Of a stretch of DNA of 64,000 bases, positions 1 through 9,245 are shown in pieces; within the stretch, counting starts at the first letter, position 1, and every line of letters begins with the position of its first letter. Origin of the DNA: Melioribacteraceae bacterium (GTDB taxonomy: Bacteria > Bacteroidota > Ignavibacteria > Ignavibacteriales > Melioribacteraceae). The DNA is taken from the NCBI GenBank assembly GCA_021647785.1, contig JAKIUC010000007.1, positions 1 through 64,000 of the forward strand, given 5' to 3'. The notes below the pieces were generated by a model that was not told where the DNA came from, did not search any database, and was given only the letters and a program-made list of their open reading frames with translations. A program made the translations under genes and the position numbers.

Positions 1-63
1 GATAAAAAAGATGGATTATAAAAAGACGAGCAGTTTGAAAATAACTTATGGAAGATAAGCCTA

Positions 64-2934
64 ATGGAATTTTCAATTTTAAAGCAAAAATATGAAGCTC
101 TCATTCAAGAAAACCAAGTCTTAAAATCGGAAAACAAAAAACTAAGAATTCAACTCGGGTTAATTGAACCGAAAAAAGAAACCCCCAAAACCACCACACA
201 CATTGCCAACCAAATTACATCCGTAAATAAAAATTCACAATCATCTTTAAAAATTAAACTTTTTTTGTCACTCTTTAAAGGCAGAACCGATGTGTATGCC
301 AAAAAATGGATAAGCAAAAAGGGTACAAAAGGTTATTCGCCCGTATGCTTAAATGAATGGGAGCAAGGTATTTGTAAAAAACCACAAATAAAATGTTCTC
401 AATGCAATCACAAATTATATAGTAAATTAAATAAAAATGTAATTGAAAATCATCTTCGAGGGAATTTAATTATTGGCATATATCCATTGTTAAATGACGA
501 TACATGTTCATTTCTTGCAATCGATTTTGATAATAGAGGTTGGCAAAATGATATTACAGCACTACGAAAAACTTGTGATAAATTTAATATTCCAATTGCA
601 GTAGAGCGTTCAAGTTCTGGAAACGGAGGTCATATTTGGTTTTTCTTTAATAATCCAATGCCAGCACAGCAAGCTCGTAAATTTGGAACATCACTTTTAA
701 CAAGTGCAATGAATCAAAGACACGAAATAAAATTTAATTCATACGATAGACTTTTCCCTTATCAAGATAGAATGCCACAAGGAGGATTTGGTAATTTAAT
801 AGCACTGCCTTTGCAAAAAGAAGCAAGAAAAATAAGTAATACACTTTTTGTTGATGATAATTTTGAAGCCTACACTGATCAATGGATGTTTTTAAACAAT
901 GTGAAGAAAATTTCAGTTGATGAAGTTGAACTGTATATTAAAAAATTTAATATTGGAAATGAATTAGGGCAACTAAGAATTTCAGAGGATGAGGAAGAAG
1001 CAAAACCGTGGAATAGCAAACAACACAAATTGGCAAAAAGTGATTTCCCTCAAAAGATAAAATATGTAAAAGCTAATATGCTCTATATTCTAAAAGTTGG
1101 AATTTCGCAAAAAGGATTAAATTCAATTAAACGGTTAGCTGCTTTCAAAAACCCAGAATTTTATAAAGCACAGGCAATGCGACTTTCAACATTTAACAAA
1201 CCACGCATAATTTCCTGTTCTGATGAAAGTGAGAATTTTCTTTTAATTCCAAGAGGATGCGAAACGGAATTAAACAACCTTCTAAGTAGTTGCAAAGTTG
1301 ATTTTCGCAAAACTACAGAAACAAAAAAAGGTAAAAAGATTAATGTTTCTTTTAATGGAATTCTTAGAGATGAACAAAAGTTAGCTTTTAACGAACTAAT
1401 TAGATACAATGATGGAGTGCTTTCTGCAACTACTGCTTTTGGTAAAACTGTAATTGCTGCTAAATTAATTACACATCATAAAGTAAATACACTAATTTTA
1501 GTCCATCGAAAACAACTTCTTTTCCAATGGATGAAACGGTTATCTGAATTTATAAATTTTGAAGAAAAAATTATTAAAGGAAAAACGGAAAATGATATTG
1601 GTCAGTTTGGTGGTGGAAAAGATAATAGAACAGGTATTGTTGATGTTGCAATATTTCAATCTGTAAACAGAAGTGGAGAGATAAAGAAGTTTGTGAGTGA
1701 ATACGGCATGGTGATTGTAGATGAATGCCATCACGTATCAGCATTCAGCTTTGAGCAAACTTTGCAAAAAGTAAATGCAAAATATATATATGGATTAACA
1801 GCCACACCAACTCGAAAAGATGGACATCATCCAATTATATTTATGTATTGTGGTCCAATAAGATACAAAGTAGATGCAAAAAAACAAGCAGAGAAAAGTC
1901 CGTTTGAGTATTTCATAATTCCAAAATTTACACGTTTTAAAGCACCAATAGATTGGGATGAAAAGAGTGTTTCAATTCAAGAACTATACTCTGAAATTGT
2001 AAATAACGAAGCACGAAATCAACAAATAGTTAATGATGTAATAGAGAGTTACCAAAAAGGTAGAAACTCGTTGATACTTACAGAGCGAACTGCACACGTT
2101 AAATTATTAGCAAAAAAGATAAAAGCCACAATACCAAATACAATTATTTTAACTGGCACTTTGGGAACAAAAGCAATGAGGGAAATATTAAAACTAATTT
2201 CTGAAACTCCTAAAAATGAACAAGTAACAATTATTGCAACAGGTAAATATATTGGTGAAGGCTTTGATGAGCCACGTTTAGATACACTTTTTTTGGTAAT
2301 GCCTATATCGTGGAAAGGAACTTTGCAGCAATATGCAGGACGATTAAACAGATTGTATGAAACCAAAAAGGAAGTTCAAATTTTTGATTATGTTGATATT
2401 CACGTGAAAATGTTTCAAAGAATGTATGAAAAAAGATTGTCAGGTTATGCTTCTTTAGGATACAAAATAAAAGGGGAAGGCTTATCTACAAAATCAATAG
2501 ATGTTATTTTTAATCAGCTAAATTTTTTACCAGTATTCAATGACGATATTATTAGTTCTGGTAAAGAAATTTTTATTGTAAGTCCATTTTTAAGCAAATA
2601 CCGAATCTCTAAAATAATTCAAATTCTTAATGTAGTAATAAAAAGAAACATTCATATTACTATATTAACAAGACCATCAGAGGATTTTGGAAATAGGAAC
2701 AAAAATAATTTTAAGGAAAATAGAAATTTAGAACAGCTATTTGAGGAATTAATAAAAATAGGCGTTAACTTAAAATTCAAATCAAATATTCATCAAAAGT
2801 TTGCAATTATTGATAACCGAATTGTTTGGTACGGAAGTATAAATTTATTAAGCTTTGGCAAATCGGAAGAGAGCATAATGCGTTTAGATAGCTCCAATAT
2901 TGCCAATGAGTTATTGGATAGCATTAATGGTTGA
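64..2934 (+). CDS. TOTE-type primase-helicase with C-terminal PLD-like domain
   Basis: The 956-residue protein starts with a coiled coil (about 5-35) and a Cys cluster (about 103-116, C-x7-C-x2-C). An archaeo-eukaryotic primase domain of the TOTE type follows, with the acidic AIDFD motif near 153 and SGNGGHIWFF near 186. Next comes a superfamily 2 helicase: Walker A AFGKT near 460, DECHH near 552, TATPTRKD, and QQYAGRLNR as motif VI. The last 110 residues look like a phospholipase D fold with one HxKxxxxD motif (HQKFAIID, about 910-917). Families of this type are known as conflict-system effectors that act on nucleic acid. The role here in defence or plasmid/phage conflict is inferred. A SNF2 helicase gene lies downstream, and a broken paralogue of this gene lies about 3.4 kb further on. 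The start is the first ATG in the frame. Confidence 0.88.
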   Translation: MEFSILKQKYEALIQENQVLKSENKKLRIQLGLIEPKKETPKTTTHIANQITSVNKNSQSSLKIKLFLSLFKGRTDVYAKKWISKKGTKGYSPVCLNEWEQGICKKPQIKCSQCNHKLYSKLNKNVIENHLRGNLIIGIYPLLNDDTCSFLAIDFDNRGWQNDITALRKTCDKFNIPIAVERSSSGNGGHIWFFFNNPMPAQQARKFGTSLLTSAMNQRHEIKFNSYDRLFPYQDRMPQGGFGNLIALPLQKEARKISNTLFVDDNFEAYTDQWMFLNNVKKISVDEVELYIKKFNIGNELGQLRISEDEEEAKPWNSKQHKLAKSDFPQKIKYVKANMLYILKVGISQKGLNSIKRLAAFKNPEFYKAQAMRLSTFNKPRIISCSDESENFLLIPRGCETELNNLLSSCKVDFRKTTETKKGKKINVSFNGILRDEQKLAFNELIRYNDGVLSATTAFGKTVIAAKLITHHKVNTLILVHRKQLLFQWMKRLSEFINFEEKIIKGKTENDIGQFGGGKDNRTGIVDVAIFQSVNRSGEIKKFVSEYGMVIVDECHHVSAFSFEQTLQKVNAKYIYGLTATPTRKDGHHPIIFMYCGPIRYKVDAKKQAEKSPFEYFIIPKFTRFKAPIDWDEKSVSIQELYSEIVNNEARNQQIVNDVIESYQKGRNSLILTERTAHVKLLAKKIKATIPNTIILTGTLGTKAMREILKLISETPKNEQVTIIATGKYIGEGFDEPRLDTLFLVMPISWKGTLQQYAGRLNRLYETKKEVQIFDYVDIHVKMFQRMYEKRLSGYASLGYKIKGEGLSTKSIDVIFNQLNFLPVFNDDIISSGKEIFIVSPFLSKYRISKIIQILNVVIKRNIHITILTRPSEDFGNRNKNNFKENRNLEQLFEELIKIGVNLKFKSNIHQKFAIIDNRIVWYGSINLLSFGKSEESIMRLDSSNIANELLDSING

Positions 2935-3068
2935 AATATACTAACCGTGATTTAGTTTTTGGAAATTGAATATCACGAAAGAGTTACCGAATTCTCGCAT
3001 TTGAAATGCACCTCTTTCAATCTTGTATTTGGTACTCAAATCTAATATCTGACAGTCTGAAATCTAAA

Positions 3069-3125
3069 TCTTGTAATCTATTCCAAAAAGGTTGCGATTA
3101 TCTTGTAATCTATTCCAAAAAAGTT
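3069..3125. repeat. Two direct repeats in the 326-bp gap before the SNF2 helicase
   Basis: Two copies of a 21-base identical core (beginning TCTTGTAATC and ending CCAAAAA) lie 32 bp apart, at 3069-3089 and 3101-3121. Each is followed by a near-identical 'gtt'. The rest of the gap between the helicase genes is AT-rich, with no coding frame or clear terminator. The repeats could be operator sites or the trace of a small tandem duplication. Confidence 0.6.
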
Positions 3126-3260
3126 ATTTTTTTGTTGTAAGGAATAGAATGATAACGAGAGAATTACAAAATCTTTCCAAAATTCTACATTTTTCCTATT
3201 CCATTTCATCCCCAAATAAACTATTTTTTACAATTAAATTATTTTTAATTAGGAAGTAGA

Positions 3261-5924
3261 ATGAACCATAATATTTATGAGCTGAGCATACAAGAAGTAA
3301 AAGAAGATTTAGTAAAATCGGAATTGATTTATAGGCGTGGAAATGACTTAGTTAAAAATGAAATGTGTACTTTGGTTGGTGAAGTTGGGAATAAGTTCGA
3401 TTTTCTTGTAGAAGATAGATTCTCTGATTTTAAGGTTGTTGTTGAGATTGATGATAACAGCACATCGTACAGTTGTGATTGTGCTTCCCATTTGGATTGT
3501 TGTCATCACGCAGCCGCTGCATTAATTAAGACATCTCAAATTTTAGAGGAGAGGGGTGAAGCACCAAAAGAAATTGGGGCTTATTCACGTAAAGAGATGA
3601 TTAAACGCGTATTAGATGAACGAAAGAAAAAAGCATCTAATGAGGAATATAAAATTAAGTATGCTGATAATATTTATGGAATCCATAAGGTAAAAACTAA
3701 ATTTCATAAAGTTTATAAAGTAACTATTCGCGATTTTGAAGCAGGGAATGGGTATTGTTCTTGTCCCGATTATAAGACGAATAAATTGGGAACATGTAAA
3801 CATTTAATTTATGCAATCGAAAAAGTTAAATCCGATTTCCCAATTACCAAACTTGCTCAATCACAGAAATATCCATTTGTTGAAATATTTTGTGATCCGT
3901 TTTATGATTACAACATTTCATATTTCGCAGCATCAGATACTCCACCTGAAATAAGTGAATTATTAGCTAATTATTTTGGTAGTGAGCAATATATCCTCGA
4001 AGATAATTATCCTAATTTTTTGCAGTTTTTAAATAAAGCAGATGAAGAAAAGCAAATACTTGTTAGACCCGAAGTTGTTGAAAAAATAGATAAATATTTT
4101 GAGGTTGAATCGATAAACAGACTTAGTAAAACAATTACTCCGGATTTTACAAAAATTAAGGCGGAGTTATTTGATTATCAAAAAGAGGGAATTCTCTTTT
4201 CGTTATTCAAAAAAGGAAATATAATAGCGGATGAAATGGGATTGGGTAAAACACTACAGGCAATTGCCATTGCAATTTTCAAAAAGGATATTTATAACTT
4301 TGAGAAAGTTTTAATTGTAGCACCTTCATCCTTAAAATATCAATGGAAAAAAGAGATTGAAAAGTTTAGTGATGAAACGGTTGAAATTGTTGAAGGAACG
4401 AGAGATGAGCGGCATAAAACTTATAAAATGAGCAAAAGCTATTTTCTAATTGCAAATTATGAAGCTGTATTGCGTGATGTAACTGTTATTAAAAATTATC
4501 CTCCGGATATGGTGATACTTGATGAAGCACAAAAAATTAAAAATTACGATACAAAAACTTCATCAGCAGTAAAATCGATTCCTAAAAAACATGCACTTGT
4601 TATTACAGGAACTCCATTGGAAAATCGCTTATTAGACCTTTATTCAATTATGAATTTCATTGAACCGGAATTATTGGCACCGCAATGGGAGTTCTCTATG
4701 AATCACTGCTATTTTGATAAATCGAAAAGGAATAAAATTACAGGTTATTATAATTTGCAAATTCTAAAAGAAAAGCTGAGTGATTTTATAATAAGACGAG
4801 AAAAAGCTGATGTTTTTGATGAATTGCCAGATATCCAAGAGATTAATGTACCTATTGAGTTATCAGTTGAGCAAGCGGAAATGCACTCCGGATTTGCACG
4901 AGCCTTAGCCCCAATAATATCGAAAAAACACAAAACCATTTATGATATGCAACGGATATTCCAACTCTTATCAAGTATGCGGATGGTTTGTAACTCGACA
5001 TATTTGATTGATAAAGAGACCAATATTTCCCCCAAATTGGATGAATTAAAAACAATTTTATTGGATAAACTTAGCATAGTTTCAAAAAAGCGAAAAGTAA
5101 TAATTTTTTCGGAATGGAAAACAATGCTCCACTTAATTAGCAATATGTTAAATGCAAATAGTATAAAACATGTTACGCTTTCGGGTGAAGTTGCTGTAAA
5201 GAATAGAACAGCATTAATTGAACAATTTGAAAATGACATAGATTCGTTAGTCTTTCTTTCAACAGAAGCTGGCGGTACAGGGCTAAATATGCAATTTGCT
5301 GATACTGTAATTAATTTTGAACTCCCTTGGAATCCGGCAAAAAAGAATCAAAGATTTGGCAGAATAAATAGAATTGGACAGAAAAGTTCTAAACTTACTG
5401 CAATAAATATGGTTGCACTAAATAGCATTGAAGAGAGAATAGCCGATGGAATTATTGTAAAGGAATCACTCTTTGATGCAGTTCTTAATGAAGGTGATTT
5501 AACAGAGGAAGTCGATTTTGCAGCAAAAGGACGCTCAACATTTATTGATAAAGTGAAAGAAATGATAGAACCAATAAATGAGAAAATTTCTACTGAAGAA
5601 GAGGATGAGGAAATAGAACAGAAAGAGCATGCGAAAATTTATAATTTGTTTTCCGAAATGGAAGATGAAAATGACATTGATGAAAGCTCTGAATATGATT
5701 TCCCCAAAGATGAAAAGGTTACAAAAGAAGATGTTGAAAAAGCACCAACCCCTGTTGTAGCAAAGCCTGAAGATATTGAAGCAACTTTAAACCAAGGTAT
5801 GCAATTCTTAAATGGCGTATTTAAAATGGCAACTGGCAAAGAGCTTTTATCTGATAAAGAAGGAATAAAAGTTGACCGTGAAACAGGCGAAGTTGTTATG
5901 AAATTTAAGCTGCCTGGTTTTTAA
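3261..5924 (+). CDS. SNF2-family helicase with two SWIM zinc fingers
   Basis: The protein has 887 residues. Two SWIM-type Zn motifs (CDC...CCHH near 71-85 and CSC...CKH near 166-181) precede a SNF2/Rad54-type ATPase. The first ATPase lobe shows DEMGLGKT near 325 and the Walker B DEAQ near 420, which marks SNF2 rather than DEAD proteins. The second lobe has GGTGLNMQ and the arginine-finger motif QRFGRINRIGQ near 700. A long acidic, low-complexity tail (about 750-830) precedes a short conserved end. SWIM-SNF2 proteins are double-stranded DNA translocases; bacterial members are linked to DNA repair and also occur in defence loci. The start ATG follows an AGGAAGTAG stretch. The gap to the upstream TOTE gene is over 300 bp, so co-transcription is uncertain. 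Confidence 0.9.
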   Translation: MNHNIYELSIQEVKEDLVKSELIYRRGNDLVKNEMCTLVGEVGNKFDFLVEDRFSDFKVVVEIDDNSTSYSCDCASHLDCCHHAAAALIKTSQILEERGEAPKEIGAYSRKEMIKRVLDERKKKASNEEYKIKYADNIYGIHKVKTKFHKVYKVTIRDFEAGNGYCSCPDYKTNKLGTCKHLIYAIEKVKSDFPITKLAQSQKYPFVEIFCDPFYDYNISYFAASDTPPEISELLANYFGSEQYILEDNYPNFLQFLNKADEEKQILVRPEVVEKIDKYFEVESINRLSKTITPDFTKIKAELFDYQKEGILFSLFKKGNIIADEMGLGKTLQAIAIAIFKKDIYNFEKVLIVAPSSLKYQWKKEIEKFSDETVEIVEGTRDERHKTYKMSKSYFLIANYEAVLRDVTVIKNYPPDMVILDEAQKIKNYDTKTSSAVKSIPKKHALVITGTPLENRLLDLYSIMNFIEPELLAPQWEFSMNHCYFDKSKRNKITGYYNLQILKEKLSDFIIRREKADVFDELPDIQEINVPIELSVEQAEMHSGFARALAPIISKKHKTIYDMQRIFQLLSSMRMVCNSTYLIDKETNISPKLDELKTILLDKLSIVSKKRKVIIFSEWKTMLHLISNMLNANSIKHVTLSGEVAVKNRTALIEQFENDIDSLVFLSTEAGGTGLNMQFADTVINFELPWNPAKKNQRFGRINRIGQKSSKLTAINMVALNSIEERIADGIIVKESLFDAVLNEGDLTEEVDFAAKGRSTFIDKVKEMIEPINEKISTEEEDEEIEQKEHAKIYNLFSEMEDENDIDESSEYDFPKDEKVTKEDVEKAPTPVVAKPEDIEATLNQGMQFLNGVFKMATGKELLSDKEGIKVDRETGEVVMKFKLPGF

Positions 5925-6019
5925 TTATGTTAGTCTTTGTTCATAGTTGCTCAATTGTATGAGACTTATTTTGTTTGTGTAATCCAAGAAAGTTGTGTTT
6001 TGTTGTGTGAAAAAATAAA

Positions 6020-6328
6020 ATGATAAAAAGAAAATTAAAAAACATTGTTGAATCGAAGTTACACAAAGGGAAAGCAATAATTTTAATAGGAGCTCGCCAA
6101 GTAGGTAAAACGACTCTATTAAAATTAATGTTCAATAATACTGATAATTTTATATGGCTAAACGGTGATGAAATTGATTTTATTGAAGAATCAGATGGTA
6201 AAATAAAGAGTTATGAATTTAAATGGAATCCAAATTCTAAAGTTAAAAAACCTAAATTATTCTTAAATACTTATACTACAGCGAGTTATCAAGTAATACA
6301 CAAAGATAATTTTGAATCTTTTTTATGA
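6020..6328 (+). pseudogene. Internally deleted AAA_14/DUF4143 ATPase
   Basis: The first 50 residues match the start of AAA_14-type ATPases that pair with DUF4143: a Walker A GARQVGKTTLL and a following NFIWLNGDE segment. From about residue 54 the sequence becomes the typical C-terminal end of the same family (YEFKWNP...KKPKLFL...YQVIHKDNFESFL). Intact members are around 380 residues, and this one has 102. The middle of the gene appears to have been removed in frame, joined near base 6175. The Walker B, sensor and most of the DUF4143 nuclease-like region are gone, so activity is unlikely. It overlaps the next broken gene by four bases (ATGA). Confidence 0.75.
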
Positions 6329-6795
6329 AATCTGAGAGTCCAATAGATTTTACAACATTACTAAAAAAATATAAGACACTTGTTAAAGAAAACCAAACCT
6401 TACAATCTGAAAACAAAAAGCTAAAAATTAAACTCGGTTTAATTGAACATGAAATCGAAAAAGTATGCAAAGCATCCTTTGGAAAAATTACCTCGCACAC
6501 ATCCAACCAAATTACATCCGTAAATAAAAACTCATCCACAACAACAAAACTCAAACTATTTACTTCTCTCTTTAAAGGTAGAACTGATGTTTACGCCAAA
6601 AAGTGGGTAAGCATCAAATTAAATGAGTGGAGGCAAGGTATTTGTAAAAAACCACAAATAAAATGTTCTCAATACAATCATAAATTATACGATGTATTAA
6701 ATGATAGAGAGATTGAGGGAATAAAAACAATAACATTTGAAGTGAAAACTTACAGTAGTTTCAGTCATTCAAGAGGTTTTAAGGGTCTTGAATGA
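6325..6795 (+). pseudogene. N-terminal fragment of a second TOTE-type protein
   Basis: Residues 1 to about 132 align throughout with the N-terminus of the TOTE primase-helicase at the start of the window: the same coiled coil (ENQTLQSENKKLKIKLGLIE), the ITSVNKNS linker, the FKGRTDVYAKKW motif and the QGICKKPQIKCSQ region. About ten residues are missing after AKKW, and the second CxxC cysteine is Tyr. Past KLYDVLNDREIEG the homology stops, and about 25 unrelated residues run to the stop. No primase or helicase domain remains. At DNA level, about 40 consecutive bases around the KKPQIKCSQ codons are identical to the intact gene, much closer than elsewhere. This suggests recent recombination or gene conversion. 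Confidence 0.8.
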
Positions 6796-6799
6796 CTGA
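6761..6799. repeat. 14-bp inverted repeat at the end of the TOTE fragment
   Basis: Perfect 14-base arms (6761-6774 and 6786-6799, starting TCAGTCATTC) enclose an 11-base loop. The structure overlaps the end of the TOTE fragment and sits 30 bp past the ygeW-like stop on the other strand. Neither side has a T-run, so it is not a classical intrinsic terminator. It could be a REP-like element or a factor-dependent stop between converging genes. Confidence 0.6.
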
Positions 6800-6828
6800 T
6801 TGCTGTATAAAAGTTAATCCAAATTATT

Positions 6829-7833
6829 CTACATAGTTAAAGACATAATTGATTTTGCAGTGTGTAATCTATTTTCCGCTTCATCAAAAACTATTGAGAT
6901 TTCCGGATTGTCTAAAATCTCATCAGTTACCTCGTTATTTCTATCTGCAGGGAGTGCGTGCATTAGTTTTACATTTTTATCAGCTAATTTAATTCTGCGG
7001 TCATCGCAAATCCAGTCTTTATGTTTTGCAAGATTTTCTGACATCTCAGCTTTACACGATTCTTCATTATCCAAAAACTCCTGAACGCCGTATGCACCAA
7101 ATCCGCCCCAGTTCTTGGGTATAACAATCTGCGCACCTTCAAACCCTTCATCCATATCGTTAGTGAATTTAATAGAGCCGCCGCTTTCTTCTGCATTTCT
7201 TTTAGCTTTCTCAACAATGTAATCACTTAATGGAAATTCTTTTGGATGTGCAATTGTTAAATCAATTCCATAACGTGGAAAGAGGAGAGCCTGTGTTTGT
7301 GGTACGGAGAGAGGCTTTGAGTGAGTATCGGCATAAGCCCAAGAGACTGTAACTTTTAATCCTTTTGGGTTCCTATCAAAATGCTCAAAGATTGTCTGCA
7401 AATCCGCAAGCCCTTGGAATGGGTGATAAACATCATCCTGCAAAGATATAATTGGTTTTTTTGAAGTAGAAGCCATCTCGTCAAGATACTTTTTGCCGAT
7501 GCCATAAAAACAGTTACGTACAGCAATACCGTGACCCATACGAGATAAAATAATTGCTGTATCCTTTGCAACTTCGCCGTGCGATATTTGCATTTTGTCG
7601 GCAGTTAAATCGTGAGCATGCCCGCCAAGCTGAGTCATACCAGCCTCCATCGAGTTTCTTGTGCGAGTTGATTGCTCAAAGAAAATCATAAAAAGAGTTT
7701 TCCAAGGTAAATGCAAGTGTTGCTCTTCTTTATGAAATTGCTCTTTTAACTCCATTGATCTTTGGAATACTACATCCAATTCTTCTTTTGTCCAGTCGTC
7801 GCAAGACAAAAAGTGTTTTCCTTTTAAATCCAT
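6829..7833 (-). CDS. ygeW: YgeW-like carbamoyltransferase
   Basis: This is a 334-residue member of the aspartate/ornithine carbamoyltransferase superfamily. The carbamoyl-phosphate site STRTR (55-59) and the HPFQGLADL motif (137 on) are intact. The WAY...KPLSVPQ segment (165-179) and the AKHKDW segment resemble E. coli YgeW more than biosynthetic OTC. The usual HCLP motif reads HALP (292-295), so the Cys that contacts ornithine in OTC is absent. It is the last gene of a minus-strand group with ygeY-like and ssnA-like genes, separated from ygeY by 16 bp. YgeW-type enzymes are linked to purine/ureide catabolism, where a ureido group would be removed phosphorolytically. The substrate here is inferred from the neighbours only. 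Confidence 0.82.
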   Translation of the reverse strand: MDLKGKHFLSCDDWTKEELDVVFQRSMELKEQFHKEEQHLHLPWKTLFMIFFEQSTRTRNSMEAGMTQLGGHAHDLTADKMQISHGEVAKDTAIILSRMGHGIAVRNCFYGIGKKYLDEMASTSKKPIISLQDDVYHPFQGLADLQTIFEHFDRNPKGLKVTVSWAYADTHSKPLSVPQTQALLFPRYGIDLTIAHPKEFPLSDYIVEKAKRNAEESGGSIKFTNDMDEGFEGAQIVIPKNWGGFGAYGVQEFLDNEESCKAEMSENLAKHKDWICDDRRIKLADKNVKLMHALPADRNNEVTDEILDNPEISIVFDEAENRLHTAKSIMSLTM

Positions 7834-7849
7834 AATTTTATTCCTTTTA

Positions 7850-9034
7850 TTAATACTTCATTACAAACATTGCATAAAAAGCTGATGCACCTTCAAGATC
7901 ATCTATTGGAACTTTCTCATTTGGTGCATGGGCAAGTACTTCGTTGCCAGGTCCAAACCCCATAGTTGGAATATTGTAGTACCCACTTGTTGTTACACCA
8001 TTTGTCGAGAACGTCCACTTATCAACTTTGGGGTTCTTGTTAAATAGTTCTTTGTACGCAGCAACACCAGTCTGAACAAGGGGATGGTCTTCCTCCAATT
8101 TCCAAGTTGGATAATATTTCTCCATTCCATATTCTAAACCAGTATATGCTGTTTCCTTATATTGGAGAAGCTCAACCTTAGCGTTCATATCTTTTACAAT
8201 TTCCTTAATTTGATTTAGTGCAAGTTCTTTATCCTCGCCCCAAGTTAATCTTCTATCGAGATGAATGCGTGCAAAGTCAGATACTGCACAAAGTGATGGA
8301 GACTTTGATTTGAATTCAGAAATAGTTATTGAACCTTTCCCAAGAAACTCATCATCAGCAAGTCTTTCATTTAGTTTCTCAATTTCCAATGCAGCTCTCG
8401 AAGCCATATAGATAGCGTTCTTTCCACGTTCCGGAGCGGAGCCGTGTGATGAAACTCCAAAGAATGAAACGCCAATTTCCATTCTTCCGCGATGCCCGCG
8501 ATAGATGTTCATATCAGTTGGCTCAGTAATAATAACGCAATCCGGTTTTATTTTTTCTTCCTCCACAATATATTTCCAGCAGAGTCCATCACAATCTTCC
8601 TCCATTACAGTTCCGGTAACAAGCAAAGTGATATCTTCCGGAATTCCAATCTCTTTTAAAATCCGTCCTGCAGTAACAGCAGCAATAGGACCAGCCTCTT
8701 GATCAACAGTTCCGCGTCCGTGAACAAACCCATCTTTAATTTCACCACCGAGGGGATCAAAATCCCAATTATCTAAATTGCCTATATCGACAGTGTCTAT
8801 ATGTCCATCAATAGCAATTACTTTTTTGCCATTCCCAATTCTGCCAATTACATTCCCAAGTCCGTCAATTCTTGCTTCATCAAAACCCGCTTCTTCCATC
8901 ATCTCCTTTATTGCGTAAGCAACATCTTTCTCCTCACCGCTTAGTGATTTCATTTTAATAATACGCGATAAATTTTTTGCTGTATAATCACGGTACTCTT
9001 TTGCTTTAGTTTTAATTTGTTCTGCTAATGTCAT
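7850..9034 (-). CDS. ygeY: YgeY-family M20 peptidase-like hydrolase
   Basis: This 394-residue zinc hydrolase belongs to the M20/ArgE-DapE clan. The metal motif DGHIDTVD (H78, D80) and the bridging Asp in GTVDQEAG (D111) are present. The catalytic/metal Glu pair lies in TVMEEDCDG (145-146), and a late His is in AHAPNEKV. The GHRGRMEIGV and HGSAPERGKNAIYMASRA segments are characteristic of the YgeY selenium-metabolism-linked subgroup. In E. coli and gut anaerobes ygeY lies with ygeW, ygeX and ssnA in a purine/ureide degradation locus, and the same neighbours occur here. The start ATG has a GGAAACATT context; an AGAAGGAA motif just upstream serves as ribosome site. Confidence 0.87.
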   Translation of the reverse strand: MTLAEQIKTKAKEYRDYTAKNLSRIIKMKSLSGEEKDVAYAIKEMMEEAGFDEARIDGLGNVIGRIGNGKKVIAIDGHIDTVDIGNLDNWDFDPLGGEIKDGFVHGRGTVDQEAGPIAAVTAGRILKEIGIPEDITLLVTGTVMEEDCDGLCWKYIVEEEKIKPDCVIITEPTDMNIYRGHRGRMEIGVSFFGVSSHGSAPERGKNAIYMASRAALEIEKLNERLADDEFLGKGSITISEFKSKSPSLCAVSDFARIHLDRRLTWGEDKELALNQIKEIVKDMNAKVELLQYKETAYTGLEYGMEKYYPTWKLEEDHPLVQTGVAAYKELFNKNPKVDKWTFSTNGVTTSGYYNIPTMGFGPGNEVLAHAPNEKVPIDDLEGASAFYAMFVMKY

Positions 9035-9096
9035 AATGTTTCCTTCTTCTTTTAATCAATACTTACGCATAACTTAATAGCTACAGAATAATCAAC

Positions 9097-9201
9097 AAAC
9101 CGTTAAAACGGTTAAAAGACTTTTATGTTACTATTTACCCACGACTTAAGTCGTGGGTAAATAAAAAATCAAAACAAACATCTGAACCGTTTTAACGGTT
9201 T
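9097..9201. repeat. Nested palindromes between ygeY and ssnA
   Basis: A perfect 32-bp palindrome (9132-9163, centred on ACTTAAGT, arms TATTTACCCACGACTT) is flanked by two 17-base sequences (9097-9113 and 9185-9201). These are exact reverse complements of one another, and each is itself a short hairpin (AACCGTT..AACGGTT). The outer and inner structures share nearly the same centre. This is typical of REP/BIME-like intergenic elements and fills most of the 211-bp gap between the two genes. No transposase is nearby. Confidence 0.85.
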
Positions 9202-9245
9202 ACATTTCCTTAATTTAACTTGCCATTAAAATTATAATTACTCTG

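Noticed and set aside
2-58. Short open frame ending TSSLKITYGR just before the TOTE gene
   Set aside because: Only 18 codons lie in the window and no family could be recognised; it may be the end of an upstream gene or chance.
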